Shown in pieces: positions 24,878 through 33,746 of a stretch of 39,954 nt of DNA; position 1 is the first letter of the stretch; each line of letters opens with the position of its first letter. The notes below the pieces were generated by a model that searched no databases, was not told the origin of the DNA, and saw only the letters and a program-made list of their open reading frames with translations. This stretch comes from Candidatus Sulfopaludibacter sp. SbA3. Lineage in GTDB: Bacteria > Acidobacteriota > Terriglobia > Bryobacterales > Bryobacteraceae. Made by a program: the position numbers and the translations under genes. The stretch lies in assembly GCA_945861625.1 (NCBI GenBank), contig CAMAVI010000023.1, positions 1 to 39,954 of the forward strand, given 5' to 3'.

Positions 24878-25681
24878 ATGGACGAAAAAGAGCGCCGCTT
24901 ATTGGCCGCGCTCGAAGCAATGGGGAGCGTCATCGTCGCCTATTCCGGCGGCGCGGATTCCGCGTATCTGGCGTGGGCCGCCAACCGCGTATTGGGAAGC
25001 AACGCGGTCGCGATCACGGCGGACTCGGCCTCATTGCCCGATTCCCACAAAGAGGACGCGGAGGCGTTTGCCCACGAGCACGGCATCCGTCACGAATACA
25101 TACTCACGCGCGAGTTCGACAACCCCGACTACGTCGCCAACAATCCTGATCGCTGCTTCCACTGCAAAGACGAGCTGTTCACGCGCCTGGATGAAATCGC
25201 CAAAGAGCAGGGAATCGCCCATGTCATCTATGGCGTGAATGTCGATGATTTGGGCGACTACCGTCCCGGACAGCGCGCCGCGAAATTGCATGAGGTAAAA
25301 GCTCCGCTTGTGGAAGCGGGTCTCACCAAGGCCGAGATTCGCGAACTCTCGAAACGTGCCGGCCTCGCCACATGGGACCGCCCCGCGTCAGCGTGCCTGA
25401 GTTCCCGGATTCCCTACGGAACGCCCGTCACGATTCAAAACGTTAAGACTGTCGACCGCGGCGAAGACGCCATCCGGGCCCTTGGCTTCCGTCAGTTCCG
25501 CGTTCGCTTCCATGGCGACGTGGTGCGCATCGAAGTCGCTCCGGAAGAATTGGAGCGCGCCATGAACGTGGAGATGGCGCGGCGCTTCACCGCCATCTTC
25601 AAGGCACTCGGTTTCCACTACGTCACGCTGGATCTGGAAGGCTACCGCCAGGGTTCGCTGAACGCGGTGCTGCAACACTGA
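24878..25681 (+). CDS. larE: ATP-dependent sacrificial sulfur transferase LarE
   Basis: A 267-aa PP-loop protein. LarE adds sulfur to a pyridinium dicarboxylate to build the nickel-pincer cofactor of lactate racemase and related enzymes. It shows the PP-loop AYSGGADSAYLAW (residues 21-33) and NPDRCFHCK with a CxxC pair (Cys93, Cys96). The third cysteine is Cys173 in RPASACLSSRIPYG. Three such cysteines bind a 4Fe-4S cluster in part of the family; others give up the single Cys sulfur. No larA, larB or larC is in the window. TACAAT seven bases before the ATG hints at a short or leaderless mRNA. Its last 59 bp overlap the symporter gene on the other strand. Confidence 0.92.
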   Translation: MDEKERRLLAALEAMGSVIVAYSGGADSAYLAWAANRVLGSNAVAITADSASLPDSHKEDAEAFAHEHGIRHEYILTREFDNPDYVANNPDRCFHCKDELFTRLDEIAKEQGIAHVIYGVNVDDLGDYRPGQRAAKLHEVKAPLVEAGLTKAEIRELSKRAGLATWDRPASACLSSRIPYGTPVTIQNVKTVDRGEDAIRALGFRQFRVRFHGDVVRIEVAPEELERAMNVEMARRFTAIFKALGFHYVTLDLEGYRQGSLNAVLQH

Positions 25682-27281
25682 TCGCCCAGGCTACGCCCAC
25701 GACCACAAGGCAGCCGATCAGGTTGTACCAAAGAAAAGCAATCGCGCTGAAGCGCGCGACCGCGAACACCACGGCCTGACCCGTCAGGACGCCCCAGAAC
25801 GCAGCAGTCCCGCCCGCGCGGCGCATGAAAAACGCCACCACGAACACACCCAGCATGCTGCCGTAGAACAACGAACCCACCTGATTCACCAGCTCGATCA
25901 ACGCGCCGAATCCTTGCGCGAGATTGGCGAACGCGATCGCGTATGCTCCCCAGAACACGGTCGCCACGCGCGAGGCGAACAGGTAATGACGGTCCGTGGC
26001 GCCCTTGTGGAAATGCCGCTGATAGACATCGACCATCGTCACCGTGGCCAGCGAATTAATCTCGCCTGAGCTGGCCGACATCGCCGCGCTGAAAATTACG
26101 CCGAGGATCAAGCCGACCAACCCGCTGGGCAGGTACCGGGTCACGAAAGATAGAAAGATGTAATTCGTATCGGACTCGTGGGTTAGCTTGGCGGCGTCCT
26201 TGCGAATTTCGTTTATCTTGTCCTGCGCCACGCGGAACGCCCCAGCAGCCCCACCGTCCTGCACCTTGCGTGCCGCCGCCTGACGTTCCTCCAGCGCCGC
26301 CTGGTAACGGTTCTGGAGAGCCGGATATTCGGCGGTCTGTTCGAGACGCTTCATCTCCACCGGATGAAACAGCAACGGCGGCCGCTCGAAAACGAAGAAC
26401 ACGAACACCATCGCGCCGATAAACAGAATGAAGAACTGCACGGGAACCTTGGCCATCGCGTTCAGCAGCAAGCCGAGCCTGCTCTGGCCGATCGATTTCC
26501 CGGTCAGGTAGCGCTGCACCTGGCTCTGATCCGTGCCGAAATAAGCCAGCATCAGAAACGTACTGCCGATCAGGCCGCTCCACAGGTTGTAGCGGCTGTT
26601 GAGATCGAAGTGAAGATCCACGGCGTTGAGCCGGCCCGCCGCCCCCGCGATCCGCAAGGCTCCGAGAAACGAAATATCGTGCGGCAGCTTCCAGAGCACG
26701 ACACCCAGGGCCACCACCAGTGCGCCCATGATCATGCCCATCTGCAGCACATCGGCCCAGGTGACTGCTTTGATTCCGCCCATCGTTGTGTAAAGAATAA
26801 TCAAGCTGCCCATGACGACTGTCGTTACGTGGAAAGACCATCCCAGCAACACCGACATTACGATCGCCGGAGCAGCCAGCGCGACTCCGGCGCCCAGTCC
26901 GCGCCCGATCAGAAAAATAATGGTCACTAGCGACCGCGTCTTCGCGTCGAAGCGTTGCTCTAGGTACTGGTATGCCGTGTAGACGTTCGCGCGGTGGAAA
27001 ATCGGCACGGCGGTTGCCGATAAAATCACCATCGCGATGGGCAGGCCAAAGTAAAACTGCACGAAGCGCATGCCATCCACGTAAGCTTGGCCGGTCGTGG
27101 AAATGAAGGTGATCGCGCTGGCCTGCGTCGCCATGATGGAAAGCCCCATGGCATACCAAGGCATCGACTTGCCCGCGAGAAGGTATTGATTGACGCTGCT
27201 CGAATCGCGGCCGCGCCACAGCCCGTAGGAAACCAGGAACACCAGCCAGCCGAATAGTACCACCCAGTCGAGTAGGGTCAT
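25623..27281 (-). CDS. Sodium:solute symporter (SSS family)
   Basis: A 552-aa membrane protein with about 13-14 hydrophobic segments. SSS signatures include QYLLAGKSMPWYAMGLSIMA near the start, SAITFISTTGQAY, and MGGIKAVTWADVLQMG. A hydrophilic, coiled-coil-prone insert (YQAALEERQAAARKVQDG) lies in the middle. It imports an unidentified solute with Na+. The frame opens upstream, but the ATG at 27281 (MTLLDWVVLFG) overlaps the small upstream gene's stop as ATGA. The 3' end overlaps larE on the other strand by 59 bp. Confidence 0.88.
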   Translation of the reverse strand: MTLLDWVVLFGWLVFLVSYGLWRGRDSSSVNQYLLAGKSMPWYAMGLSIMATQASAITFISTTGQAYVDGMRFVQFYFGLPIAMVILSATAVPIFHRANVYTAYQYLEQRFDAKTRSLVTIIFLIGRGLGAGVALAAPAIVMSVLLGWSFHVTTVVMGSLIILYTTMGGIKAVTWADVLQMGMIMGALVVALGVVLWKLPHDISFLGALRIAGAAGRLNAVDLHFDLNSRYNLWSGLIGSTFLMLAYFGTDQSQVQRYLTGKSIGQSRLGLLLNAMAKVPVQFFILFIGAMVFVFFVFERPPLLFHPVEMKRLEQTAEYPALQNRYQAALEERQAAARKVQDGGAAGAFRVAQDKINEIRKDAAKLTHESDTNYIFLSFVTRYLPSGLVGLILGVIFSAAMSASSGEINSLATVTMVDVYQRHFHKGATDRHYLFASRVATVFWGAYAIAFANLAQGFGALIELVNQVGSLFYGSMLGVFVVAFFMRRAGGTAAFWGVLTGQAVVFAVARFSAIAFLWYNLIGCLVVVGVAWAISVAAPRSANPGGSLPDPA

Positions 27282-27415
27282 GCGGCGTAGTGTTCGGTAA
27301 ACAACCAAAACAGGAAGATGACTGCCGCCAGATACAGCAGGACCATTTTGTAAACGCGTCTCCAAGTTCCGCAAAACGGCGGCGGCTCGTCCGGAATGTG
27401 TTCTTCGTTGCTCAC
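27278..27415 (-). CDS. Small single-pass membrane protein (45 aa)
   Basis: From GTG at 27415 the frame encodes MSNEEHIPDEPPPFCGTWRR, then the membrane segment MVLLYLAAVIFLFWLF, and ends TEHYAA. The GTG overlaps the PIG-L stop by four bases (GTGA), and its TGA overlaps the symporter ATG (ATGA). Both joins are the same type used by known genes in this window, which strongly supports a real gene. The acidic, proline-rich N-terminus is probably cytoplasmic. It may be a small partner of the symporter, like other short proteins paired with transporters; that role is an inference. Confidence 0.75.
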   Translation of the reverse strand: MSNEEHIPDEPPPFCGTWRRVYKMVLLYLAAVIFLFWLFTEHYAA

Positions 27416-30063
27416 TGGGTCTTCGCCGCGCTCAACATGTTGGCGAATACGCGATAGGCGCCGGGCACGCCGGCCGGCAGTTCCCGGAACCAGCTATAGG
27501 CGGTGAAAATGTAGGCGCCCTTTCCGTAGCGGGTGTACAGCATGCCGCCCAGCATCGGTTTTTCGCCCGGGTCGTGCGATTCCAGCACGCTGATATATCG
27601 CGGGTCCCATTCCACGGCAAAGTTTACTCCGCGCTCCTGAATCCATCCCTCGAAATCCTTGCTGGTGATTTCGTTGGGCGAGTGCAGCAATGGAAGTTTC
27701 GGATTCGGAAATACCACCGGAGCCTCCTCCACCGTCACGCGATCCTTGTTGTCGCGGCTTTCCTTTAGAGGATAGGGGCCGATGTGTTCCAGTTGCGTGA
27801 TATCCGGTGTCGCGCCAGTGCTCGCGGAGAGCGCGCCGCCGGATGGCACGCTGCCAGGAGCCGTGCGCGCCCCACCGCCGGCCGCGCCGCGGCCTTGTGG
27901 ATTTGCCTCGGGTACGTTGTACTGCACGATGACCGTGCCACCCTCTTCGGCGTACTGAAACAGGCGGTGGTGATTGGCTCGCAGATCGGCGCGCGTATTC
28001 CAGGCGCGCACTCCAGTCACAATGGCGTCAAAGCGACTCAAATTCCCCTGGACCAGATCCTCTCTGTCCAACAGAGTCACCTCGCAGCCCATCTGCCGGA
28101 GCGCCGCGGGAACTTCATCGCCCGCCCCCATGACATAGCCAACGCGCCTAGCCAACGTCTTGACTTCGACCCGCACCAGCCGCGATTCCGCCGCCGGAAA
28201 CAGCGTCTGGGCAGGGAAGTGCGGATATTCGATCACGCTGGTATCCACCGCAACCTGGCGGGAATTGACCGTCGCCACCGCGGACACCTTGCCGTCCGAC
28301 TCACCCGGCGGTGGAGCCAAATCGAAGTTAACCACCGTCTCTTCATTCGTGCCGCCTAGCTCGAAATGCTGCGCTTGCGGCGTGGAACGCCATCCCTTGG
28401 GCAGGTTCAACCGCACATCGCCGCTGACTTTTCCGCCGTTCGATTTCACCGGAACCTGAATGCGCCGGGGGTTGCCGTCGGCAAACACCACGGGCGAACC
28501 GCCGAACTCCAACGCCACTGGCGGAACAATCGCAAGGGGCCGGGTCAATTCTCCGTAGACGCGGTCCACGTAGCGATGCTCCACGGGCCGCTTCAATACG
28601 ATATCCGTCCCGCCCACTTTCAACGCGAACTCAGCAGTCAGCACCGGAGCGTTTTCCGGGCGGCCTACCTCCTCCAGGTCCGCCACCGAATACATCGCGC
28701 CTTCCTTGGGCAAGCGCAGCCAATACGGTTGCGACAAGGGCTGCCCCTCGGGAACTTTCACTGTCACTGGATGTTGGCTCGGCTTGTTGGTGACGAGCTG
28801 CGCTGCCGTGATGGCCGCCGTGGGAGCGTTCGTCATGCCTGACAAGCGCGCGCCGGAAAGCGTGACTTGCGCCGGATTGCGGGCGATCGCCGTCAGTGTG
28901 ACCTTAATCTCACTACCCGGCGTGACTGAATGCTTGTCGGATACCGCCTCCACCCACACGCCGCCGGCCTGGGCGATCGCTTCATCCAGTTGCTCCAGTT
29001 TGCGTGTGAACAGAGGATCGTTGCCGGAACGGGCCAACGCGGCCATCTTCGGGCGGGCTTTGGTCAACAGGGGCACAATCGCTTCCGGATGCGCGGGGAC
29101 AAAGGCGGACGTGGCCTGCTGGAGCAACCCCGCGACCTCCGCGCCTCCCGGCACGCGCGACCAGCCCATGTTGATGTTTTCGAATATATCCTTGCGGGCC
29201 TTATCGCCGCGCTCCGTCACCAGATAACTCGGCACCGCGCCGCGCCGCTCCGCCGTCCCCATGGCCTGGCTGCGGTGTTGGCTGCGGCTCATGCCCGCGA
29301 TCTCGTTATACGAATATCCCAGCTCCGGCGAATATGCGCCCAGATCCAACTCGAGCTTGTCGGTGACCTTCTCGATTTCCTTCCGTTGCTCTTCGTTAAA
29401 GCTCGGAAGGTTCGTCATCAACCGCTGCGCCTGCCAGGTCTTGACGTACTTCAGTTGTTCCGGAAAACGCTTCGAATCCGCCGCCGCCGTGAATGCTTCC
29501 TTGCCCAGAATCGCCGAAGCCTGATGCTGGCCATGACCGTCGCGCGGAGTGCCCGTAAAGCGCAGAATGATCACATCGGGGCGGAAGCGCCGGATCGCCC
29601 ACACCACGTCACCCAGCACTTTCTCGCGTGGCCACTTGGTACCCAGCGTTTCATCCGCCGTCTTGGTGAATCCGAAGTCAATGGCTCGCGTGAAATACTG
29701 TTCTGCGCCATCGATCTTGCGCGCGGCCAACAACTCCTGCGTGCGGATGATCCCCAATTCGTCGCTCTGTTCGCTGCCGATCAGGTTCTGCCCGCCCTCT
29801 CCGCGCGTGAGCGAAAGATAGCCGGTACGGACATGGCGCCCTCGGGCCAGATAGGCCAGCAGCGCTGTATTCTCATCGTCGGGATGCGCCGCGATCATCA
29901 TGACGCTGCCCAGATTGCCGATTTCATCCAGCAGCAGGCGCAGCTTGGTCTCGCCGGAAACGCTTCGCTGCGCCGCGGCTGGGGAAGGGAATAGCGAGGC
30001 CAGGAATAGGGCGCCAAACGCGATGAGGGTAGACTGCAAGCGGGTTGGAGTCGATGGTCTCAC
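27412..30063 (-). CDS. Exported PIG-L (LmbE-type) deacetylase with large C-terminal region
   Basis: An 883-aa protein with a signal peptide (TLIAFGALFLASLFPSPAAA). The PIG-L domain occupies about residues 45-290. It has the metal motif AHPDDE (59-64), then LTRGEGGQNLIG, the FTGTPRDGHGQHQAS block with the other metal histidines, and an ERGDKA stretch. PIG-L enzymes remove acetyl groups from N-acetylglucosamine-like substrates. The long C-terminal part holds beta-rich (NEW3-like) segments and a glutamine-amidotransferase-like end with TAYSWFRELP. The start is a GTG at 30063. It is coupled by GTGA to the small membrane protein and the symporter, suggesting sugar-derivative breakdown followed by uptake. 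Confidence 0.85.
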   Translation of the reverse strand: MRPSTPTRLQSTLIAFGALFLASLFPSPAAAQRSVSGETKLRLLLDEIGNLGSVMMIAAHPDDENTALLAYLARGRHVRTGYLSLTRGEGGQNLIGSEQSDELGIIRTQELLAARKIDGAEQYFTRAIDFGFTKTADETLGTKWPREKVLGDVVWAIRRFRPDVIILRFTGTPRDGHGQHQASAILGKEAFTAAADSKRFPEQLKYVKTWQAQRLMTNLPSFNEEQRKEIEKVTDKLELDLGAYSPELGYSYNEIAGMSRSQHRSQAMGTAERRGAVPSYLVTERGDKARKDIFENINMGWSRVPGGAEVAGLLQQATSAFVPAHPEAIVPLLTKARPKMAALARSGNDPLFTRKLEQLDEAIAQAGGVWVEAVSDKHSVTPGSEIKVTLTAIARNPAQVTLSGARLSGMTNAPTAAITAAQLVTNKPSQHPVTVKVPEGQPLSQPYWLRLPKEGAMYSVADLEEVGRPENAPVLTAEFALKVGGTDIVLKRPVEHRYVDRVYGELTRPLAIVPPVALEFGGSPVVFADGNPRRIQVPVKSNGGKVSGDVRLNLPKGWRSTPQAQHFELGGTNEETVVNFDLAPPPGESDGKVSAVATVNSRQVAVDTSVIEYPHFPAQTLFPAAESRLVRVEVKTLARRVGYVMGAGDEVPAALRQMGCEVTLLDREDLVQGNLSRFDAIVTGVRAWNTRADLRANHHRLFQYAEEGGTVIVQYNVPEANPQGRGAAGGGARTAPGSVPSGGALSASTGATPDITQLEHIGPYPLKESRDNKDRVTVEEAPVVFPNPKLPLLHSPNEITSKDFEGWIQERGVNFAVEWDPRYISVLESHDPGEKPMLGGMLYTRYGKGAYIFTAYSWFRELPAGVPGAYRVFANMLSAAKTQ

Positions 30064-30187
30064 GCTAGCACCTAGTTTAGATGCTATCTTACCAGTGCGC
30101 GATATCCTCTAAGCCATCACTTGTTCATGCGTGCTGCCCAGGGCGGCGCCAGGCGATGTTCTGCGCAGCGTCAGCGGCGAGTGAGGC

Positions 30188-30781
30188 TTACGTTCCGGCC
30201 CATTCGCGCTCCAACATGCGAGAATACTCGCCGGAAGCGTATATCTCGAAATCGAAGCCGAACCCGGAGATGTCCGCGAAAGTGCCTTCCGACTGCCGGA
30301 TTTGAAAAAGCTGATCCGCGTAGCGGTAGTAGTTGCGAATAAAGTCGTCCGTCAAACCGTGGCGCTCCGGCGCCGTGGCCAGCATCGCGTTGAGCCCCAG
30401 GGCACGGGAGAAAATGGACTTGTAATCGGCCACGCCCCACTTCTTCAGCTTGGCCACCACAGGCTCCGGTGGATTGGTTACCAGATACGCCGCGAAACTC
30501 TGGTAGCGGACACCGGCGTTCCACAATTCAGGAGCACGCTCCACCAATTCCATGCACTGCTCGATCCAACGCAGCAGATCCTTGCCGACATAGAACAGCA
30601 TGCGGATTTCGCAGAACCGGCCGTCCAGAAGCGTGCGTTCGATGTCCTCGGTCCGCCGCTCACCGCTCGGCAACAGCCCCTGCATCATCAGACTGGCGCG
30701 CGAGCTTTCGACGAGTTTGTCCGGGCCGCCGCTATCGGCAAACGGATGCAGAATCAACGGCGGTAACGTGCGGGCCAGCAT
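30188..30781 (-). CDS. Conserved-type protein of unknown function
   Basis: A 197-aa soluble protein, mostly helical, not recognised. It has no signal peptide or membrane segment. Notable stretches are LARTLPPLILHPFADSGGPD, RTEDIERTLLDGRFCEIRM and a C-terminal IYASGEYSRMLEREW. A strong GGAGG ribosome binding site lies four bases before the ATG at 30781, and codon use matches the neighbours, so it is real. It lies between the M28 peptidase gene and the PIG-L gene on the same strand, 58 and 124 bp away. Confidence 0.75.
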   Translation of the reverse strand: MLARTLPPLILHPFADSGGPDKLVESSRASLMMQGLLPSGERRTEDIERTLLDGRFCEIRMLFYVGKDLLRWIEQCMELVERAPELWNAGVRYQSFAAYLVTNPPEPVVAKLKKWGVADYKSIFSRALGLNAMLATAPERHGLTDDFIRNYYRYADQLFQIRQSEGTFADISGFGFDFEIYASGEYSRMLEREWAGT

Positions 30782-30839
30782 TTTCCTCCGGGTTCAATCT
30801 TAAGCAAGATCGGTTCTTAAGCAAATTCAGTATGCCAGA

Positions 30840-32690
30840 TTAACGCCGCTGGGAAAGCAGTACTTTCGTTTCAATTGTCTGGTCCCCGCGGAGTATCTTC
30901 ACGGCCACTTCGTCTCCCGGCTTATGATCCTGCAAGGCGTAAGTAAAGTCATAGATGTTGCCGATCTGCTTGCCGTCGAACTCAATCATAATATCGCCCG
31001 CTTTCAGTCCAGCTTGAGCCGCCGGACTTCCTTCGCGGACATCGGAGAAGCGCATGCCCTTGGGAGGCTCGTTGAAATCCGGTATGCTGCCGAAATATGG
31101 GCCATAGCCGCCCTGAGTACTACCCGAAGCCGAGCCCCGGTTGCCGCCCGTGGGACGCGCCACCCGCACAAATTGCGGCCGGTCGTCGGCGTCGGAGAGA
31201 CGGTTCGTGACATCGGCGATGTACTCCAGGAGCTTGGCCGCGTCGGGAGCATCGATTTTGTCCGCCGTGTCCCCAGGCCGGTGGTAATCGGAATGCAGCC
31301 CAGAGAAAAAGAACAACACCGGAATTTGTTTGGACACGAAGGACGCGTGATCGCTGGCGTCGCTCATGTTCGTACCCGCGTTTTTCCCGCCTTGGTCGAT
31401 GTGCAGCGGCGCAGGGGGATTAACCTCCTCCAGAATCTTGGCCAGCGTGGTTCCGGTCTGCGCGCCGCTGACGTAAACCTTGCCCTCGCGGATGCGCCCG
31501 ATCATATCCAAATTCAACATGGCCACGGCGTTTTCCTGCGGGAGGTCCGGATGGTTGACATACCAGTTGCTTCCCAGTAAGCCCAGTTCTTCACCCGCGA
31601 AAGCCATGAACAGAATCCCGCGCTTGGGCCGCGGCTGCTTGGAAAACCAGCGCGCCAGCTCGATCACGCCCGCCGTGCCGGAAGCATTATCGTCCGCGCC
31701 CGGGTGAATCGTCCCCGTCTGGTTCGGCGCCAGGGAGTTCTCGCCGCCCAATCCGAGATGGTCGTAGTGCGCCCCAATCACGATATACTCGGCCGTCTTG
31801 CCCGGCAAATAGGCGGCGAGGTTGTGGACCATCTTCGACTCGTGGATGAGATTCACCGCCATGTCCACGCCAACCTTGTTCAACGCAAACGAACGCGGCT
31901 TGAGATCGCCGTCGATAGCCGTCTCGATCTGGGCAAGCTGGTGACCCTCGGCGCGCAGCCATTGCTCAGCGTGGTTCTCTTTCATTTGGATGAAAAAGAT
32001 GCCTGCGTCCCGCGGCCCATGGCTCGTTCCAAACTTCTCCAGCCGGTCCTCGCCGTTCTTGTGAGCCGTAACGTCATTGACCAGGATCAGGCCGCGAGCG
32101 CCGTGCGCCTTGGCGTTGGACATCTTGCTCGTGAATGTGGCGTGAGAGGTCAGCCGCTTGCCCCCGAAAACACTCTGCTCGTTGTTTTCCTGCGGCTCGT
32201 GCCGCAGGACCAGAACAATTTTGCCGGTGACATCGATGCCCGCGTAGTCGTCGTAGTTATATTCCTTCGCGGTGATCCCATAACCTGCGAACACGACGGA
32301 CCCGCTGAACTGGCCGCTGGTGGAGTAAGAAAATGGCTCCCAATCGCGGCCCTCCCGCAGCTCCTGCTTGCCTTCGGTCTGATTGCCCTCGGTCCGAGTA
32401 AAAGAAAAGCGGTTCCCGTCACCCAGTTTCGCGCTGAGCTCCGCGGGGAAGGAGCGCCGGTAGCTCTTTCCATCCACCGGCTTCAAGCCAAACGAGCGAA
32501 ACTGCCCTGCAATGTAATCCGCCGCCTTGTCGAGTTCCGGGGTTCCCGTGGCCCGGCCCTTGAGCGCGGGTGAAGCCAGATACTTCACGTGTTCCAGATA
32601 CGCATCCGGACTAACGGCAGCCGCGCCCAACAGGGCGGGGATTGCGAGCACCAAACATCCGAACACCAACCAGGGGGTGGTCTTCCACAT
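30840..32690 (-). CDS. Exported M28-family metallopeptidase with PDZ domain
   Basis: A 616-aa exported aminopeptidase-type zinc enzyme. Domains in order: signal peptide (MWKTTPWLVFGCLVLAIPAL); a region with a PA-like insert (residues ~130-270); and the M28 catalytic domain. The last shows IGAHYDHLGLG, PGADDNASG, AGEELGLLG, NLDMIGR and the late HSDYHRPGDTADK, supplying the two-zinc ligands. A C-terminal PDZ domain has GSPAAQAGLKAGDIMIEFDG. It cleaves N-terminal residues from peptides outside the cytoplasm. It starts nine bases after the DsbA-like gene's stop, so the two are co-transcribed. Confidence 0.92.
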   Translation of the reverse strand: MWKTTPWLVFGCLVLAIPALLGAAAVSPDAYLEHVKYLASPALKGRATGTPELDKAADYIAGQFRSFGLKPVDGKSYRRSFPAELSAKLGDGNRFSFTRTEGNQTEGKQELREGRDWEPFSYSTSGQFSGSVVFAGYGITAKEYNYDDYAGIDVTGKIVLVLRHEPQENNEQSVFGGKRLTSHATFTSKMSNAKAHGARGLILVNDVTAHKNGEDRLEKFGTSHGPRDAGIFFIQMKENHAEQWLRAEGHQLAQIETAIDGDLKPRSFALNKVGVDMAVNLIHESKMVHNLAAYLPGKTAEYIVIGAHYDHLGLGGENSLAPNQTGTIHPGADDNASGTAGVIELARWFSKQPRPKRGILFMAFAGEELGLLGSNWYVNHPDLPQENAVAMLNLDMIGRIREGKVYVSGAQTGTTLAKILEEVNPPAPLHIDQGGKNAGTNMSDASDHASFVSKQIPVLFFFSGLHSDYHRPGDTADKIDAPDAAKLLEYIADVTNRLSDADDRPQFVRVARPTGGNRGSASGSTQGGYGPYFGSIPDFNEPPKGMRFSDVREGSPAAQAGLKAGDIMIEFDGKQIGNIYDFTYALQDHKPGDEVAVKILRGDQTIETKVLLSQRR

Positions 32691-32699
32691 AGGCTGTAC

Positions 32700-33665
32700 C
32701 TATTTCTTGGTCCCTACTAACGTGGGAATATTCACCGTGCAGCAACTGTCGTCAGCCTTTGCCGGCGCGGGACCGGCCGCGGCCAGCTTCGCCTCGGCGG
32801 CCTTGTGATCGATCTCGATCTGCAGCAACTGCTGTAAGATGGGCCACTCCACACCACCCTCAAGTTTGCGGCCGTTGAGGAACAACGTCGGAGTCGCGCT
32901 CACCTGCAGCGCGTGCCCCTGCGCCATGGCTTTCTCCACATCCGCGGCGGCTGTCTTGTCATCCATGCAGCGGCCCAGTTGCAACGCGTCCAAGCCTTTC
33001 TGCTTGGCATACTCCTGCAATTTTGCGTCGAATGTTTCCGGCGTGACTTCCTTCTGATTCTGATACATCCAATCGTGATAATCCCAGAACGCGTTCTGCC
33101 CGGTGCGATACATGCAGCGCCCGGCAATCGAAGCTTTCATGGCCCAGGGATGAATCTGCGTGAGCGGGAAATCCATGAAATAGACCCGCACCTTGTCGTT
33201 GAACGCCGCCGGAATGTTCTTGCGCAGCTCCTGCGCTTCCTTCTGGCAATAGGGACATTGAAAATCGCTGAAGATCACCAGGTTCACCGGAGCCCCCGCT
33301 GCCGCGCCAAACGTCGGCTGCTGGTCGGTCGTAATCTGATCCAGGTTGCCCTGGAAAGGACTCTTCGCAATGTCATAGGCGGTCCCTTTGACGATGCTCT
33401 TGCCGTCCTTGGAGACGTAATACATTTCATCCTTGGTCGCGCCATTGAACGTCAAATGAATCGTGACGTCCATGAAGCCGCTGATGGTGGATGGCTTGGG
33501 GTCGTCGATTTTCACGGCCACCTGCGGAATCCACAACTCGGAGTAACGCAGGTAGGCCTCCAGCGTGGCTTTATCCAGTGCGGACTTGGGCGCCGAATTC
33601 GGCGTATTTTGGCCTTGCGCGAACACGGACAGCCCGGCAAGTAACCAGATGGCAATAGATTTCAT
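32700..33665 (-). CDS. DsbA-like thioredoxin-fold protein (exported)
   Basis: A 321-aa protein with a signal peptide (MKSIAIWLLAGLSVFAQG). A region of about 100 residues precedes a DsbA/DSBA-like thioredoxin domain. The active-site motif is CPYC in FSDFQCPYCQKEAQEL near residue 137, and the typical TPTLFLNGRK cis-Pro loop follows. It probably forms or rearranges disulfides in exported proteins. A second cysteine pair, DSCCTV, sits near the C-terminus. The frame begins at 33734, but the ATG at 33665 starts the signal peptide. It is divergent from the GT39 gene. Confidence 0.87.
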   Translation of the reverse strand: MKSIAIWLLAGLSVFAQGQNTPNSAPKSALDKATLEAYLRYSELWIPQVAVKIDDPKPSTISGFMDVTIHLTFNGATKDEMYYVSKDGKSIVKGTAYDIAKSPFQGNLDQITTDQQPTFGAAAGAPVNLVIFSDFQCPYCQKEAQELRKNIPAAFNDKVRVYFMDFPLTQIHPWAMKASIAGRCMYRTGQNAFWDYHDWMYQNQKEVTPETFDAKLQEYAKQKGLDALQLGRCMDDKTAAADVEKAMAQGHALQVSATPTLFLNGRKLEGGVEWPILQQLLQIEIDHKAAEAKLAAAGPAPAKADDSCCTVNIPTLVGTKK

Positions 33666-33714
33666 GCTCAATCCCTCTGACGCGCAACTCTCGGATAAGT
33701 TACCTAGGCGTCGC

Positions 33715-33741
33715 TTCATTATACTGTCGTTCATTATACTG
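33715..33741. repeat. Direct repeat TTCATTATACTG (two copies, 15-bp period)
   Basis: Copies are at 33715-33726 and 33730-33741, in the short gap between the divergent DsbA-like and GT39 genes. Each contains TATACT, a fair -10 box on the plus strand. The second copy ends five bases before the GT39 TTG start. Confidence 0.65.
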
Positions 33742-33746
33742 AAGAC

